This document shows, in pieces, positions 43,504 to 55,298 of a stretch of 64,000 nt of DNA. The stretch comes from Bretschneidera sinensis. Lineage: Eukaryota > Streptophyta > Magnoliopsida > Brassicales > Akaniaceae. Each line of letters starts with the position of its first letter. Within the stretch, counting starts at the first letter, position 1. The stretch is from the NCBI GenBank assembly GCA_023935145.1, contig CM043705.1:23843290-23907289 (forward strand). Reading direction: 5' to 3'. The translations under genes and the position numbers were made by a program. The notes beneath the pieces are model-generated. The model made no database searches. It worked only from the letters and a program-made list of their open reading frames with translations, and was not told the DNA's origin.

Positions 43504-46252
43504 ATGTTTAGGTCAAAATATATTCCTCCCTCAGTAAGAGCTACTATGTCAAACCAATCTCCAGCTAGGTCTTCACAACATCAAGAAGATATTGAACATG
43601 AGCATGAGTATCACCTTGAAGATGATTGTGACTCCCAAAGTGATTATGAGACCGAGCCAATAACAATGGAAAGTCAAAACAACGATAATGAACAATACGA
43701 GATAATTGGTAATTTTTGTATTATAAGACATTCTCTTTATAACTAGTTTGATATCACATTGTTATCCTAATTATAAATTTTATGTTTTCAATGTATAGAT
43801 TCTGAAGGGAGGGTGAGAAAGCAAACACGTGTCATACAAACGTCGCAAGTGTGGTCCTTGGAACGTGGGGAGAAAATTATTGTCCATTTCAATGCACATA
43901 ATCAACTTGTGAAAAAAGGTGGGCAAATATTAAGTAACTGGTTGGGCAAAGTTGCAAAGAGAGGGAACCTTTGTCCGCTTTGTTACACAGATTGGAAGAA
44001 GGTGCCTTCTAACTACAAAAAGGACCTTGTTTTATTGATTCAGGTAATTAACAACAACTTAATTTGGGTTTTTCTTCCCTTTTTTGTGGTGTTGTACATG
44101 CATATACTCCCTAACACCAAAAGTGCTTATTTGTATTATTTCTTTTCTTTGTGGTAGAGGAAGTTTCATTATCCTATGATTGAGATGATCAACAAAATAT
44201 TATTGAGGATGATCGAAAAAAAATGGAAGGACTACAGGTATATGCTTAAAAGGGGCCACATGAGGAACAAAACAAAACAACAAGTTTTGAGCAATAATGT
44301 TCCAAAATGAGTAGATCAAGACCAGTGGAAACAACTTGTGAACTACTGGTTTTCTGAGCAAAGCGATGTTGTTTTTTCATAATTATATTCATTTGAATTC
44401 TCATTGTTTCTATTTTTTTAATGATTTATTAGTCAATTGGTTTATCGTTGGTATAGAAATATTCTATGATAAGGACAGCAGCATGTGAAAGATAACAATG
44501 TCCTCACACAACCGGATCAAAGAGTTTTGCTAGAAAAAAGGATGAATATGTGAGTTGATTTTCTTCATTAATCCAATCTTTCATTTGAGATGTAGTGTAT
44601 TGAGTCATTGTTTGAACTCTTTTCATAAATGGTAGGAGATAAAATATGGAAATGAGCCCGGGTGTGTAGAGCTTTTTACTGAAACTCATAAATGCAAGGA
44701 TGAAACTTTTATTGATGAAGCATCAAGACAATTTGTGGTAAGTTCAACAAAACTAGTTCGGCCCCTGCATGCATGTGATTGATTTGATCTGCTTTTCCAT
44801 TTTTTAGGTTAATTTGCTTAATTTTATGTCTATTTTTTAATATTAAATGTAAGATGAGATGAAATGTGTTGAAATTAGATGGGTGACTCTTTCTAATTCT
44901 AGATGCCATTGACTGGAAGATTTTAAATTTTAATTGTTAGTTCACGATTGAGAGGCTGGTAGCTAGCACACACTGCCCTTGTAGATGATCAAAATTTGCT
45001 TGGAGCATAGATTCTAGTACTTCCCATGTCATGCTCTCAATGAGTGAGTGCCTCTGTGTGTGTGAATGGGCACATTAAGAATGTATTCAGGATTTGATTG
45101 AGTTTGGGTGTAAATTGTAAACTGTTACAAAATATCTCAAGATGTCGTTTGGACTTTGGAGTGACTTGTGCAACAGACCAAATTTTGATGGGCAAAAAAT
45201 TACCTTTTGTCTAAAAGTGATGTTTAGTTGCACAAGTCTGAAACTGACTTTTGACTTTCAAGTTGGAAGCAAGCTTCATTCAGTTAGAAGTTTCCAAAGC
45301 TGGAAATTGTGACTTTTATGTTTAGAATTAGGCTTGCACTATTTATGTGTCTAATGCATGCACAATTCATTTGCTGTGGCTTGAGCCTGCATAAGACAAC
45401 AAGTGACTTGTTTTCAAGTTGTAAAAATCATTTGCACCAAACAATCAGTCAAAAGTTTCTAGCTAGCAAAAAGCAAAAATGCTTAGTATGTCCATTTTCT
45501 ACACCAGCACCTGAATTCTTTTCAAGCTTACCATGCTAGACAGGTTTTTATAAACCAAAATCATGTTTGCATTTGTATGCTAGTGTTTTATCATTATGGT
45601 GGGGGATTTTGAAAGACCAGAAGATTTAGCCATGTTCTATTTTGGCTAGTTTATATAGTAACAAGAGATCTTTGCAACTCTAGCTACTTTGTTTGGATTG
45701 TATTTTTGTTTTTCTTTTGCAGGAGGTTTTATGGAAAAATAAGGGAAATTCTGCCCATTTTTCTATAAAATCTTATAAGCAACTTTTGTTTTATGTAACT
45801 TTAGCTGCAAATAGCTACTCAATCTTCGGGGGAGTTTAATATTTGTTGTTTCGTAATTGTAGGTGACTGCTGAAGCTCGTGTGGTCGAACTTGTTGCTGC
45901 TTCAAGATCTTCTGATGCTAGCAATAATTTACAAATTCAAAATGAAGTCTTCATCGAGCTTATGGGTGAAGAGAGTTTTGGACATGTACGAGGTCAAGGG
46001 TTTGGAGTTACACCCTCAGTTGTGTATGGATTTTCAGCTCAAATTAGGAATGATATGGGATACAATGGGGCTTATGCTGAAGAGATACATAATTTGAAAG
46101 CACAAATAGAAGAACTCAATCAAAAGCATGAGCATCGAATTCAAGAAATAACAACGAAGCACGATGATCAAATGAATAATAGGCAGTCCCAAATGAATGA
46201 GCTTGTCTTTACTATAGCGGTTGGTTACTGGAGGATCTCATATTTGATTTAA
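43504..46252 (+). pseudogene. Second CACTA gene, plant transposase (Ptta/En/Spm) type, multi-exon
   Basis: Exon 1 (43504-43708) encodes MFRSKYIPPSVRATMSNQ and an acidic segment, ending at GT. Exon 2 (43799-44043, after TATAG) gives GRVRKQTRVIQTSQVWSL, IIVHFNAHNQLV and LSNWLGKVAKRGNLCPL. Exon 3 starts at 44158 (RKFHYPMIEMINKILLRM, EKKWKDYRYMLK, VDQDQWKQLVNYWFSE) and contains one TGA where CGA is likely. A further exon ends at 44549 (HTTGSKSFARKKDEY), and another at about 44636-44737 gives EPGCVELFTETHKCKDETF. The last exon (45863-46252) encodes VTAEARVVELV, an RGQGFGVTPSVVYGF motif and a coiled coil (NLKAQIEELNQKHEHRIQ). Such proteins bind subterminal repeats of CACTA elements. Frame and phase fit at the first two introns. 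Confidence 0.78.
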
Positions 46253-46494
46253 AGTGTAATGGTAAAATAATTTTTTAGACTTCATTCAATTACTTGGTTG
46301 TGTATGAATTTATATGTTAACTATGAATGTTTTTTGTGTAAATGAAATGGCTTTTGTTTTGATATTTGAATTTTTATGGATTTGAGGGTACATATATTGA
46401 AGAACATGGGTTTTAAAGTAGGTCTTAAACCCAAAATAGTGTAAAAACACAAGCCAAAATATACAATTGCAAATATTTGGTGTTTGCAGCTTAA

Positions 46495-46782
46495 TGCCAC
46501 TAATTTGCGGCGCTTGGAAGCGCCACTATATTGCAACGCTTAAAAGTGCCGCAATATGCATAATTTTGTGGCGCTTCTAAGCGTTGTAATATACTAGCAC
46601 TTAAAAGCGCCGAAATATAGTGGCGCTTCTAAGCACTACAAAAAAGTGCATATTACGGTGCTTAAAGTATGCGTCAGTACTGGCACTACGACACCACACA
46701 TACTGGCGCTGCATATTGCGGCACTTTAAAGCACCGAAATATGCTAAATAAAGCGCCAGCATCTGCCATTTATCTTGTAGTG
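46495..46782. repeat. CACTA 3' subterminal repeats and terminal inverted repeat
   Basis: The zone is dense in short, alternating-orientation copies of GCGCTTYTAAGCG / AAAAGCGCC and TTGCGGC / GCCGCAATAT words. It ends in AAATGGCAG-type text and the terminus CATTTATCTTGTAGTG. Such arrays are binding sites for the TNPA-type protein in En/Spm elements. An internal CACTACAAAAAAGTG at 46634 imitates a left terminus (see findings). Confidence 0.75.
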
Positions 46783-47564
46783 TTGCCTACGTCCATTAAT
46801 AAATCCATTGCTTTATTAATCTTCTGTTACAACTTTAGGAAGAGTAAAGTTGCTAAACTCTCATTACCTCACAACCCAAAAGCCTAAAACACCCAAAGCT
46901 CTCAATCTAGCTCTAGTTGTAAGTGTTTTCTCTACTTGACTACCCAAAACCCCAATACACTCAAAGCTCTCATCTTAGCTCTAGTAGTAAACCCTTTTGA
47001 TTTACAAATGTGTATTGAAATTATGAGTGTGTTTCAAACCTCCTCTAAAACCCCTTTATATAGAAGATATTTTCTTAACACTAATAAAAAAGAACAATAA
47101 AAAAACTACTTCAACTCTTACTAGAATAAGCAATAATTCAATAAGAAATTACTATTACTCTTATTAAAACAAAGAGGTATAAAATAAAATAATTATTTTT
47201 TTCAAAACAATTAAATATTATCCTTATGGAGAATTGAACCAAAATCCCAACATAATGAAAAATGGATAAACAAAGTAACAAGAAGCATTTCCCATACTTG
47301 TTTTCTTTATTTTGTTTTTTAAAACTCACCTACTGTTTGACTGCTAACATGTGCAAGAGAAAAAAGGCTTTTCGCCATTTAAGTTCTAATAATAAAAGAC
47401 AAAAAAAGGTAATTATATTCAAACAGCAGGGAATTCTATCCTAATACTTTAAAAGCGATGCAAAATCTCATCTGCACAATAATTAAAACTCTTTTCTTCC
47501 ATTCTAGGAAATATAATTCAAAGAAACTTGATTAGAACAATAATATTAAAAAATCATAATTTCA
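46783..47564. other. Unassigned AT-rich DNA with a degenerate duplication
   Basis: No gene supported. A diverged repeat of about 65 bp is visible (CAAAGCTCTCAATCTAGCTCTAGT near 46895 and CAAAGCTCTCATCTTAGCTCTAGT near 46959), reminiscent of an LTR remnant, but no boundaries or coding parts were found. Confidence 0.4.
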
Positions 47565-47567
47565 TAA

Positions 47568-47997
47568 GAGTATGTTTGGAACAAATGAATTCTATAAATT
47601 TTATTGAATTCATTTGTAATTCTATATGTTATGTTTGGAAAGAAAAAGAAAACTATGAAATTCATTTTGAATGGAATTCACTATGGAATTGAGTTGCTTT
47701 CCATCAAAATTGATAGAATTTACAAATAAATTCTACAAAACGAAGAATAAAAAGTTACATTAACCAAAATACTCTCTCTTTCTCTCACTCCTTCCCACCC
47801 ACTCTCTCCCTTCTCCTTTCATTTTTCTCATCTTTTGAATTTTTCATTTTTTTCAAATATCTTAAACATGAGAATTCAAATGAATTTTAAAATTAAACAT
47901 AAAAAATCAAAACGTAAAAATTCATTTCAAAATTAATTTTTTTTAATTTATTTAAAAATAAAATTAATTTAGTTTTCATTCGGCTCCAAATCAACTC
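47568..47997. mobile_element. Tourist-like (PIF/Harbinger) MITE, 430 bp
   Basis: The ends GAGTATGTTTGGAACAAATGAA and (complement of the right end) GAGTTGATTTGGAGCCGAATGAA match at most positions. Both flanks carry TAA (47565-47567 and 47998-48000), the 3-bp TWA duplication typical of PIF/Harbinger. No coding capacity, AT-rich interior. Confidence 0.65.
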
Positions 47998-48149
47998 TAA
48001 AATTTATAAAATGCAAAAACAAAAGATGAAAACAAAAGATGAAACTATCACGCCAACGACAAGAAACACAAAGAGCACCAAGGAAGTAATAATACACCAT
48101 AAAGAGCCAAATATCTGAAATATTGCTTCTATACAGTGATGAACACTTA

Positions 48150-49210
48150 GAGTTCGTTTGGTTTGAGAGATAAAAGTAGGATAAATTTTGATTGGAGAGA
48201 TTTTACATTCACATTATATTAAAGTGAAATAAAATTAATCATAACCTTAAAAATTATGTCCAGCCCACCCTTGGGACCGAAATAATCCCACGACTAAATA
48301 TTTTTTTGTAACAGACATTTTTACCCTACTTCTTTATTCTTCTTTCCCCTTCTCCTACTCTTCCTTCTTCTACCCAAATCTGGTTCGCGTGCATTTGCGT
48401 CGTCATTGCACAACCTTCCTCCACGCCGTCATAGCACGAACTAGCTTCTCTCGTGCGCCATCGAACTACTTTCCTTGGCCCCGCCATCACCTGGTTCCTC
48501 GACCACACGACTGGGTTTGTCTATTTTTTTCAGATTATTTTGCACTTTGGTTGTTGATTGTTGGAATTTGTGTTGAGAACTATATGACTTGTGGCCGAGT
48601 TTGTGTTGATTTTCTGTTGGATTATTTTTTTTTTGGATTTTGTGGTGATTTTTGTAGGGTTTTTCTAGGTTTGTGGTGATAGTCCTAGATTTCTGTTAAT
48701 ATGGTGTGGATGAGATAGAAAGAGTTTCTTTCTTATCTGGGCAGATGAATGGTGCGAATGAAAGGAATCGACGGCTGGGATTTAGTAAGAAAGAAGTAAA
48801 GAGCTAGAGTTTTAGGGGAAATTGCAGGGAGAGTGAGGGAGGTTAAGGTTTGTTAATGGCGTCTGTGTGTTTAGTTTTAGGGAAGAAGATGACGGTTAAT
48901 AGTTTTATAGAAGGGAGAAAAAGAAAAGGAGAAGATTCTGGAGATTTCTTTTTATTTGTTGTTTCATATATGAAAGGATATTATGAAAAAAAAAAAAGTG
49001 GGGAGGAAAAAATGTTCAAAAAAAATTTAATCCCACTCAAGTGGAAGGGTATTTTGGTCTTTATACTTGTTACCCCACTTTAATCCAAAATTGAAAATTT
49101 TTGAACCAAACATTGAATTAAGATAATAACTCTTTAATCTCTTTTAATCCTATTACACTATAATCTTAAACTTATCCCATTATAATTTTGTCTGTAAACC
49201 AAATAGACTC
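48150..49210. mobile_element. Tourist-like (PIF/Harbinger) non-autonomous element, 1.06 kb
   Basis: The ends GAGTTCGTTTGGTTT and (complement) GAGTCTATTTGGTTT form terminal inverted repeats, flanked on both sides by TTA (48147-48149 and 49211-49213). No transposase. The interior between about 48360 and 48520 is much richer in G and C than its surroundings and may be captured host sequence. Confidence 0.75.
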
Positions 49211-49213
49211 TTA

Positions 49214-49827
49214 AACCCAATAAATTAATAAATAAATAAAATGAGATAGAAATGTGTTATTTTTTCCTCAATCAATTTCATTTTTTATCCTTCAACTATG
49301 GTTAGTAACCCTTTTTAGGTCTTTTAAGCTTAAATCGTCATAATTGAGATCCAACTGAGTCATTTTGTCATGTGCGGCAAGATAATATTGGATTTAAGCT
49401 TGACAATGTTGCTAATCATCGTAACAGAATGAGATTCAACTGGACACTTGACAAAAAGACTCAATTGAGTCAATACTAAATTTTAAAAACTCAATTAAAA
49501 TGATTTAAACTTTAAGAATCTAAATAAGACGCACGAAAATGGAATTTACTCTTTTTTCCTGCACATAGAACAATTATTTTCTTTTCCTATAACTTAAAGA
49601 CTAAAACACAAATATTATAAACTAATAATTAAAACTCAAAAAGAAATAATTAAGCTCATAACGAAACTGAAATAAATAAAAAAGCAAAAATGAGGATTTT
49701 AAAATAGAACAAAATACCAACCGTGTCAAAGAATCAAAACTCAAAAGAAAAACTTTTCCTCCACTTCCCCTGTAGTCCAAGACAAAATTGAGCAAGAGAA
49801 AAATAAAGGTAAGCTAATGGGTAATGT
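49214..49827. other. AT-rich DNA with no recognised feature
   Basis: No supported gene or repeat boundary. It is the only stretch directly left of the Tekay-like element D. The five bases before that LTR (AATGT, 49823-49827) would be its target duplication. Confidence 0.5.
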
Positions 49828-51768
49828 TGTAATACTTGTGTTTTTAAAATATAAGTAAAGAAGTAATTTGATAAATATGACATGAAATTAAAATAATATA
49901 TATATGTGAAAGAATTATTATTAAATAAAATAATTCTTAAAAAAAAAGGAAAATGACATTAATACCTGGAGTACCGGTGTTAACAAATTGCCAACATGCA
50001 ATTGCATGTTGGACAGGTAGAATGCAAAAAATGGTGGGGTGGTAAAAAAAAAATATATATATATATACTTTTTACTTTATTTTAATTATTTTTACCAAAT
50101 CCTGTTTGGTTTTCTTCAACTTTAATTCAAACTACTCTCTTTCTTTAAATACTTGGAGACTGAAAGAAAGGTTGAAAGAGTAAAATTTTGAAGGGATTTA
50201 CGAGAGAATTTTATAGAGAGTCATGAAAAACTCTAAGAAAAACAAAAGGTAATAATGTGAATTTTATTTTTGAAATTTAGCATACATGAAATTTCTCGAA
50301 TTCAATGTGGGATTTTTCAAAGGGTGTGAATTATGGAAGAATTGAAGAATAAATTAAAATTTTTATATAAATATTATGTCAGGTATTGACGGTCAGCAAT
50401 CGGGGAAAATTGCTGAGAATAGCAGAAAATAAAAAGAGGTGATCCACGGGTAGCTCTAAGTGCTACGTGGTGAGTTAGATTTACTTTAAGTAATCAAGAT
50501 AAATATGAAATATATAGTGATAATAAATTATTAATCTATGAATTGATGATAGATGAAAGTTGGTTGATGGGTATGATAGGAATAATTGATATGTAGAGAA
50601 TTATTATATGAGAAGTAATATTATTGGAATAATGAGTCGATTTAATAATGGATAAATAAAATTCTTGACAAGATATGGTTGATAATTTGATATGATATAT
50701 GAGGAGAAGAATTTAGTGAAATTGATCAAATAATAATTTGAGAAGAAGCAGGATAGCTAATTTAAATATTTGAATACATGCTTGTTTTTATATTATTGTT
50801 CATATGGATATTTCATATTATTGTTCATATGCATATGCATAAAATAAAATAACCAGGAGGGGGCCGGTCTAAATGAAAACCATGACAGTCGGTATATGCT
50901 GGAAATAAATGAAAATCATGACAGCAGGTATATGCCAAAAATAAATGAACCGGTCTAAATAAAATAAAAGAACCAGGAGGATAGCCGGTCTAAGCTAAAC
51001 ATGTCGACATGTGGGAAGACATCCCCAATAATAATAACATTTAAATTCGCGCATTGCATTTACTTAAATATTTATTGTTATTGCTTGAGGTGCTAAAGTG
51101 CTATTCATAATTGCAAATTTATTGATAGATGAATGAGTCTCACAAAGAGACAAATATGTTGAGGAAGAAATATGGAAATATGATATGATGAGAATTATCT
51201 GGGTGACTGATTATATGCTGTGAACCTCATAACGAGGTAATTATAAGATAGAATTGATAGTCTCAAGATAATTAATTATATGCGAATAAGACATTTATAA
51301 AAGATTGAGACTTTGATATGAGTAGTGATAATAGAATGTTATTATCAAAATATATGAGATATAGATGAATGAATACTGGAAGATTAATTATACAAATTAA
51401 ATACTTCTAGAAAATTTAATTCACTGAGCTTGTGAAATTTACTCCTTATTGTTCAATGATTTCAGCTAATGGGCAGGACAGATAGAATTATGAGTGAAAT
51501 TTTAAACTAAATCATTTTCTGTAAACTACGTGGTCCACATTCTCATACTACGGAGAAAAAATATTGTAAATATTCATTCATAATATATAGTATATAATGT
51601 TCAATTGAGATCTGAATGATTTATTTCTCCTGTTGAGGGTTGAGGATTGATGTATGTAAATAATTGCAGTTGGTATTTTTTTTATTGTTTCGTAAATGTG
51701 TCGTGCTGGGATTTTCAAAATATGATGACACTGTCTCGGGCATGGCCAACCCGGGATAGGTCGTTACA
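49828..51768 (+). repeat. 5' LTR of Tekay-like element D
   Basis: Starts TGTAATAC and ends GTCGTTACA, with the primer site four bases later. Homologous to 1368-3567 but with fewer minisatellite units. Confidence 0.88.
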
Positions 51769-51772
51769 ATTT

Positions 51773-51784
51773 TGGTATCAGAGC
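51773..51784 (+). promoter_or_regulatory. Primer binding site, initiator tRNA-Met type
   Basis: TGGTATCAGAGC follows the LTR. This is the standard plant retrotransposon primer site complementary to the 3' end of initiator tRNA-Met. Confidence 0.9.
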
Positions 51785-51854
51785 ATTAGGTTTTATGATT
51801 CTGTAGACTGTATAAAAAGAAAGAAAGTGGAATATTAAAATAAATTATATTTTA

Positions 51855-53090
51855 ATGAAAAGTCTGAGGATGACACGTGGACGTGGTAGAGCTAGAGTTA
51901 GAGTTGCTAACTTGAGAGAGCGTGGTAGGACCCAATTTTTAAACGAGCTGAGGTTGAGATGGAGGTTGAGTTAGAGTGAGTTCCCTTGAAGAGAAAGGAT
52001 TGATAGTATAATTGATATTAATATGAGTGTGAGAGAATCTAGAGTTGAAACAAATGAGCTAAGAGAAGCTCTTGCTCATACTATTGAGAAAATGAATGTA
52101 ACAAATGATAGAGTTATATTCTATAGCATAAACTTAATGAACAGGCTAGAGCAGTGCCTGAGGTTGTTGTAAATCCAGTAATGGTAAACATTCAAAAGAG
52201 GAAAAGTGAGTTTATGCACGAGATGCAGGGAGATTGTTTTGTTAAATATATTAAGTTGAATGCTTTATTGTCAAAAAGATCTATGAATCCTTTTGAGCCT
52301 GAGCTATGGATGAAACATGTAGAGAGATTATTTGGTACTTTACTAGTGACTAACAGGCAGAGGGTTGTCTAAAGGGTTAGTGCATATGTTGATAGACCCT
52401 TTTAGTCTGGAATAGGTTTAAGGAGGTTTTCCTTGATAAATACTTTCTTTATACCTTTAGAGCCCAACAAGAAAGATATTTTATTTATTTGAGGCAAATG
52501 TATTGATTATAACTCAGTATGATAGGATATTTATGGCTTTGTCGAGGTTTGTACCGAAAATGGTAGACCTAGAGGAGAAAAAGTATAAGAGATTCATATA
52601 TGAACTACATTTTGAGATTAAATCGAAACTATCTTACATGAAACATATGAATTAGGCTAGGTTGGTGGATATAGCACTACAGATTAAGAAAGATGTGATG
52701 AAGTTTAGAGGTAGGGGGGATTGAATGAAAAGGTTTGGATTTGAGAGACCCAGAGATGGTAGTAGTATGAGTGTGTAGAGTAGGAGACCATCCCAGAGGA
52801 GGCGTTCCTTGTCACAAGGAACTGTGGTACAGAGTCAGAGGCAAGCAAGATCTGTTGCTTCTGTAGCTTAGAGTAATATTAGTGGGACCCTTAGATTTGG
52901 GAGACAATTTATGGGAACTTAGAGTCATGGTAGATGAAGTAAGTATGCCACAAAGGGGAAGTGGTAATCTGATGTATGATCGAGAGACAGAAGTTTCTTA
53001 TAGATGTAATCAGATAAGATATTTATCCCAGAATTGTCCTAATTTGAAGTGCTTTATATGTAGAAAATGTGGACATATCAATATTGGTTG
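51855..53090 (+). pseudogene. Tekay-like Gag (element D, decayed)
   Basis: The ATG at 51855 opens an arginine-rich start (MTRGRGRARVRV). The gag core is at 52154-52372 (NPFEPELWMKHVERLFGTLL), then continues in other frames (FKEVFLDKYF, FRAQQERYFIYLRQ, IFMALSRFVPKMVDLEEKKYKRF, ARLVDIALQIKKD) and a basic RRPSQRRRSLS stretch. The zinc-knuckle region near 53020-53090 shows CNQIRYLSQNCPNLKCFICRKCGH with irregular spacing. Several stops and shifts. Confidence 0.78.
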
Positions 53091-53124
53091 ATCCTGATAC
53101 AACCCATTCCCATCCAGTATTCAT

Positions 53125-53379
53125 ATGAAGTCTATTGATGCATATATTAGTCCTTTGATGCATAATATTATTGTTGAAGTTCCCACTAGAGATAAAGTGA
53201 TAATTATAAATGTTTACAAGGGTTGTGTGATCCGTATCAATGATAAAGAATTTGAAGTTGATTTATTACCTTTGAATATGATAGATTTTCATTTGATTTT
53301 GGGAATGAATTGGTTATCGATATATTATACCTGGGTTGATTGTTCCAGAAAGAATATAGCGTTCAAGATATGGACATAA
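53125..53379 (+). pseudogene. Ty3 aspartic protease remnant (element D)
   Basis: An open 84-codon stretch covers the second half of the protease (SIDAYISPLMHNIIVEVPT, EFEVDLLPLNMIDFHLILGMNWL, VDCSRKNIAF). The active-site aspartate region just upstream is out of frame and shortened (LIDPDTTHSHPV near 53085), so the domain is broken. Confidence 0.75.
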
Positions 53380-53451
53380 GGAGTTTAACTTTCGGGGAGA
53401 ACATAAGATACTCTCGAACTATCTTATTTTGCTCTGACTACCAGTAAATGG

Positions 53452-54688
53452 TTGAAGAAGGGTTGTGAGGGGTATTTGGCATACATAATGGATTCTAAAA
53501 AGGAAAATAGGAAGTTTGAAGAAATCTTAGTGGTGAAAGATTATTCTAATATATTTCTTGATGAGTTGTCTAATTTACCTCATAGTAGAGAAATTGAGTT
53601 TTTCATGGATGTGATTCTAGTTTATGAACCTATTTCAATAATACTCTACAGAATAAGACCTGTTGAATTGAGAGAACTAAAGGTTCAACTTTAGGAATTA
53701 TTAGACAAAAACTTTATTCGACCAAGTGTGTCACCATGGGGAGCCTCTGTATTGTTTGTGAAGAAGAAAGATGGAACGATAAGGTTGTGTATAGATTTCA
53801 AACAACTGAATAAAATAACCATTAAAAGAAACTATTATCTTTTTCCAATGATAGATGATTTGTTTGAACTGTTGCAGGGAGTGAAAGTGTTTTCTAAGAT
53901 AAACCTAAGATCAGGTTATCACCAGTTAAAGATAAAGGAGGGAAATGTGCCTAAGACTGCTTTTAGGACACACTATGGTCATAAGTTTCTTGTGATACCT
54001 TTTAGGTTGACTAATGCTCCTGCAACATTCATGGATTTGATGAATATGGTGTTTAAACTATTTCTTGACAAATTTGTGGTTATAATTATTGATGACATTT
54101 TGGTATATTCTAAAAATGAAGAAGAACATGTGAAACATTTAGAGAGTGAATTGGAGATTCCAAGGAGAGAGAGATTGTATGCAAAATTTTCTAAATATGA
54201 GTTTTGGTTCATTGAAGTAACTTTCTTGGGGCATGTAATATATGGAGATGATATAACAGTTGATCCACAAAAAGTAGATGCAATGTTGAGTTGGGAGAGA
54301 CCAACTAATGTAGCTGAGATTAGAATCTTCTTGGAGTTAGCTGGATTTTATAGAAGATTCATTCATAATTTTTCTATTATTGCAGTACTGTTGACTTGAT
54401 TGACCATGAAAGAGGTGAAGTTTTATGGTCCAAGGAGTGTGAGAATAGTTTTCAGTTGTTGAAGGAGGAATTAACTACTGCTCTAGTGTTGGTGCTTTCT
54501 TCTGGTGATGAAGGATTTGTGGTGTATAGTAATGCATCCCATTAAGAGTGGGATGTGTGTTAATGCAACAAGGTAAGGTAGTGGCATATGCTTCTAGGCA
54601 ATAGAAGAATCATGAAAGAAATTACCCGACCCATGGCTTAGAGTTGGCTGCTATAGTGTTTGCTTTGCAAATTTGAAGCCATCACTTG
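53452..54688 (+). pseudogene. Ty3 RT and start of RNase H (element D)
   Basis: The first piece (53452-53694) has [17 protein letters not shown]. After one stop the frame 53728-54399 holds most of [56 protein letters not shown], the catalytic [10 protein letters not shown] (54088-54105, both aspartates kept), [15 protein letters not shown] and [12 protein letters not shown]. RNase H follows in broken frames (FVVYSNASH near 54520, HGLELAAIVFALQI near 54630) and is cut by the copia LTR at 54689. Confidence 0.85.
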
Positions 54689-55004
54689 TGTTGATCCTCA
54701 TCTAAATTTTAATAATGACAAAACACTACTCTAATTGCACTAACAGTTTTATCTAAGTGTTTAAACAATAAAAGCTTTCAACAAAGAATCAAGATGCAAT
54801 AACTCAACCCGAATCAGACACTAAGTCAAGACAAAAGATATAATATAGACATTAAGGTATTGAAACAAACAATAAATCTCTTTTGTTCAAGTAAGTAGCT
54901 TGTCTTATGACTCTTTCTATAAAAGAATTTTGAAAAAACTAATTATTCAAACTCTTCTATGTCAAAAACATTTTGAAACATGAAAAACTAGGTTGAAAGG
55001 CAAC

Positions 55005-55193
55005 CCAGTCGACTGGCTCCTTATACCAGTCGACTGGGGTATGGGATAGAATGTCCCCAGTCGACTGACATATGGGATAGTGAGTTCCCAGTTGACTGGT
55101 GCTTAGGACCCAGTCGATTGGTACTCTCTCACAGCCTAAAAGTGAGATTTTTCACTTGACCCAGTCGATTGGTACTAAGATCTAGTCGACTAG
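55005..55193. promoter_or_regulatory. Palindrome cluster CCAGTCGACTGG upstream of LTR TATA box
   Basis: Seven 12-bp sites: 55005 and 55026 perfect, 55057, 55088 and 55110 with one change each, 55161 with one, and 55182 reading CTAGTCGACTAG. The second to fourth are exactly 31 bp apart. The cluster ends about 95 bp before the TATA box. A role in transcription is inferred. Confidence 0.65.
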
Positions 55194-55288
55194 TAATTCG
55201 AAAAATATGACTGTTAGAGACGCGAGACTTGAGCATTTAATGCACCAAACCTACCGAGTCAGTGGTTAACAGCCATATTGATTGGAGG

Positions 55289-55298
55289 CTATATAAAC
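55289..55298 (+). promoter_or_regulatory. LTR TATA box
   Basis: CTATATAAAC, conserved in the minus-strand copy at 8525-8534 within the same surrounding text (CATATTGATT...GGCTATATAAA). Confidence 0.65.

Larger units (their letters stand above)
37557..46782 (+). mobile_element. CACTA (En/Spm) DNA transposon, 5' terminus not found
   Basis: Two transposase-type genes in the same orientation, TNP2-like (37799-41505) and Ptta/En/Spm-like (43504-46252), are followed by a GC-rich subterminal repeat zone. The 3' terminus ends CTTGTAGTG at 46782, the complement of CACTACAAG. The next bases TTG would be one 3-bp target duplication. No matching left terminus was seen upstream, so the left boundary given is only the first related repeat. 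Confidence 0.85.
49828..54688 (+). mobile_element. Tekay-like Ty3 element D, interrupted by a copia insertion
   Basis: A 5' LTR (49828-51768), primer site, gag, protease and RT are present in order. Within RNase H (after AIVFALQI) the sequence switches at 54689 to a copia LTR, so the rest lies beyond the copia element and outside the window. It is the least decayed Ty3 chromovirus-like copy here. Confidence 0.88.

Noticed and set aside
46783..47564. Possible host gene fragment
   Set aside because: No conserved peptide or splice-consistent frame; the diverged 65-bp repeat looks more like an old LTR remnant.
48326..48679. Overlapping open frames in the GC-rich part of the Tourist-like element
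   Set aside because: Opposite-strand frames of similar length in a GC-rich patch and no recognised domain; recorded only as a possible capture.
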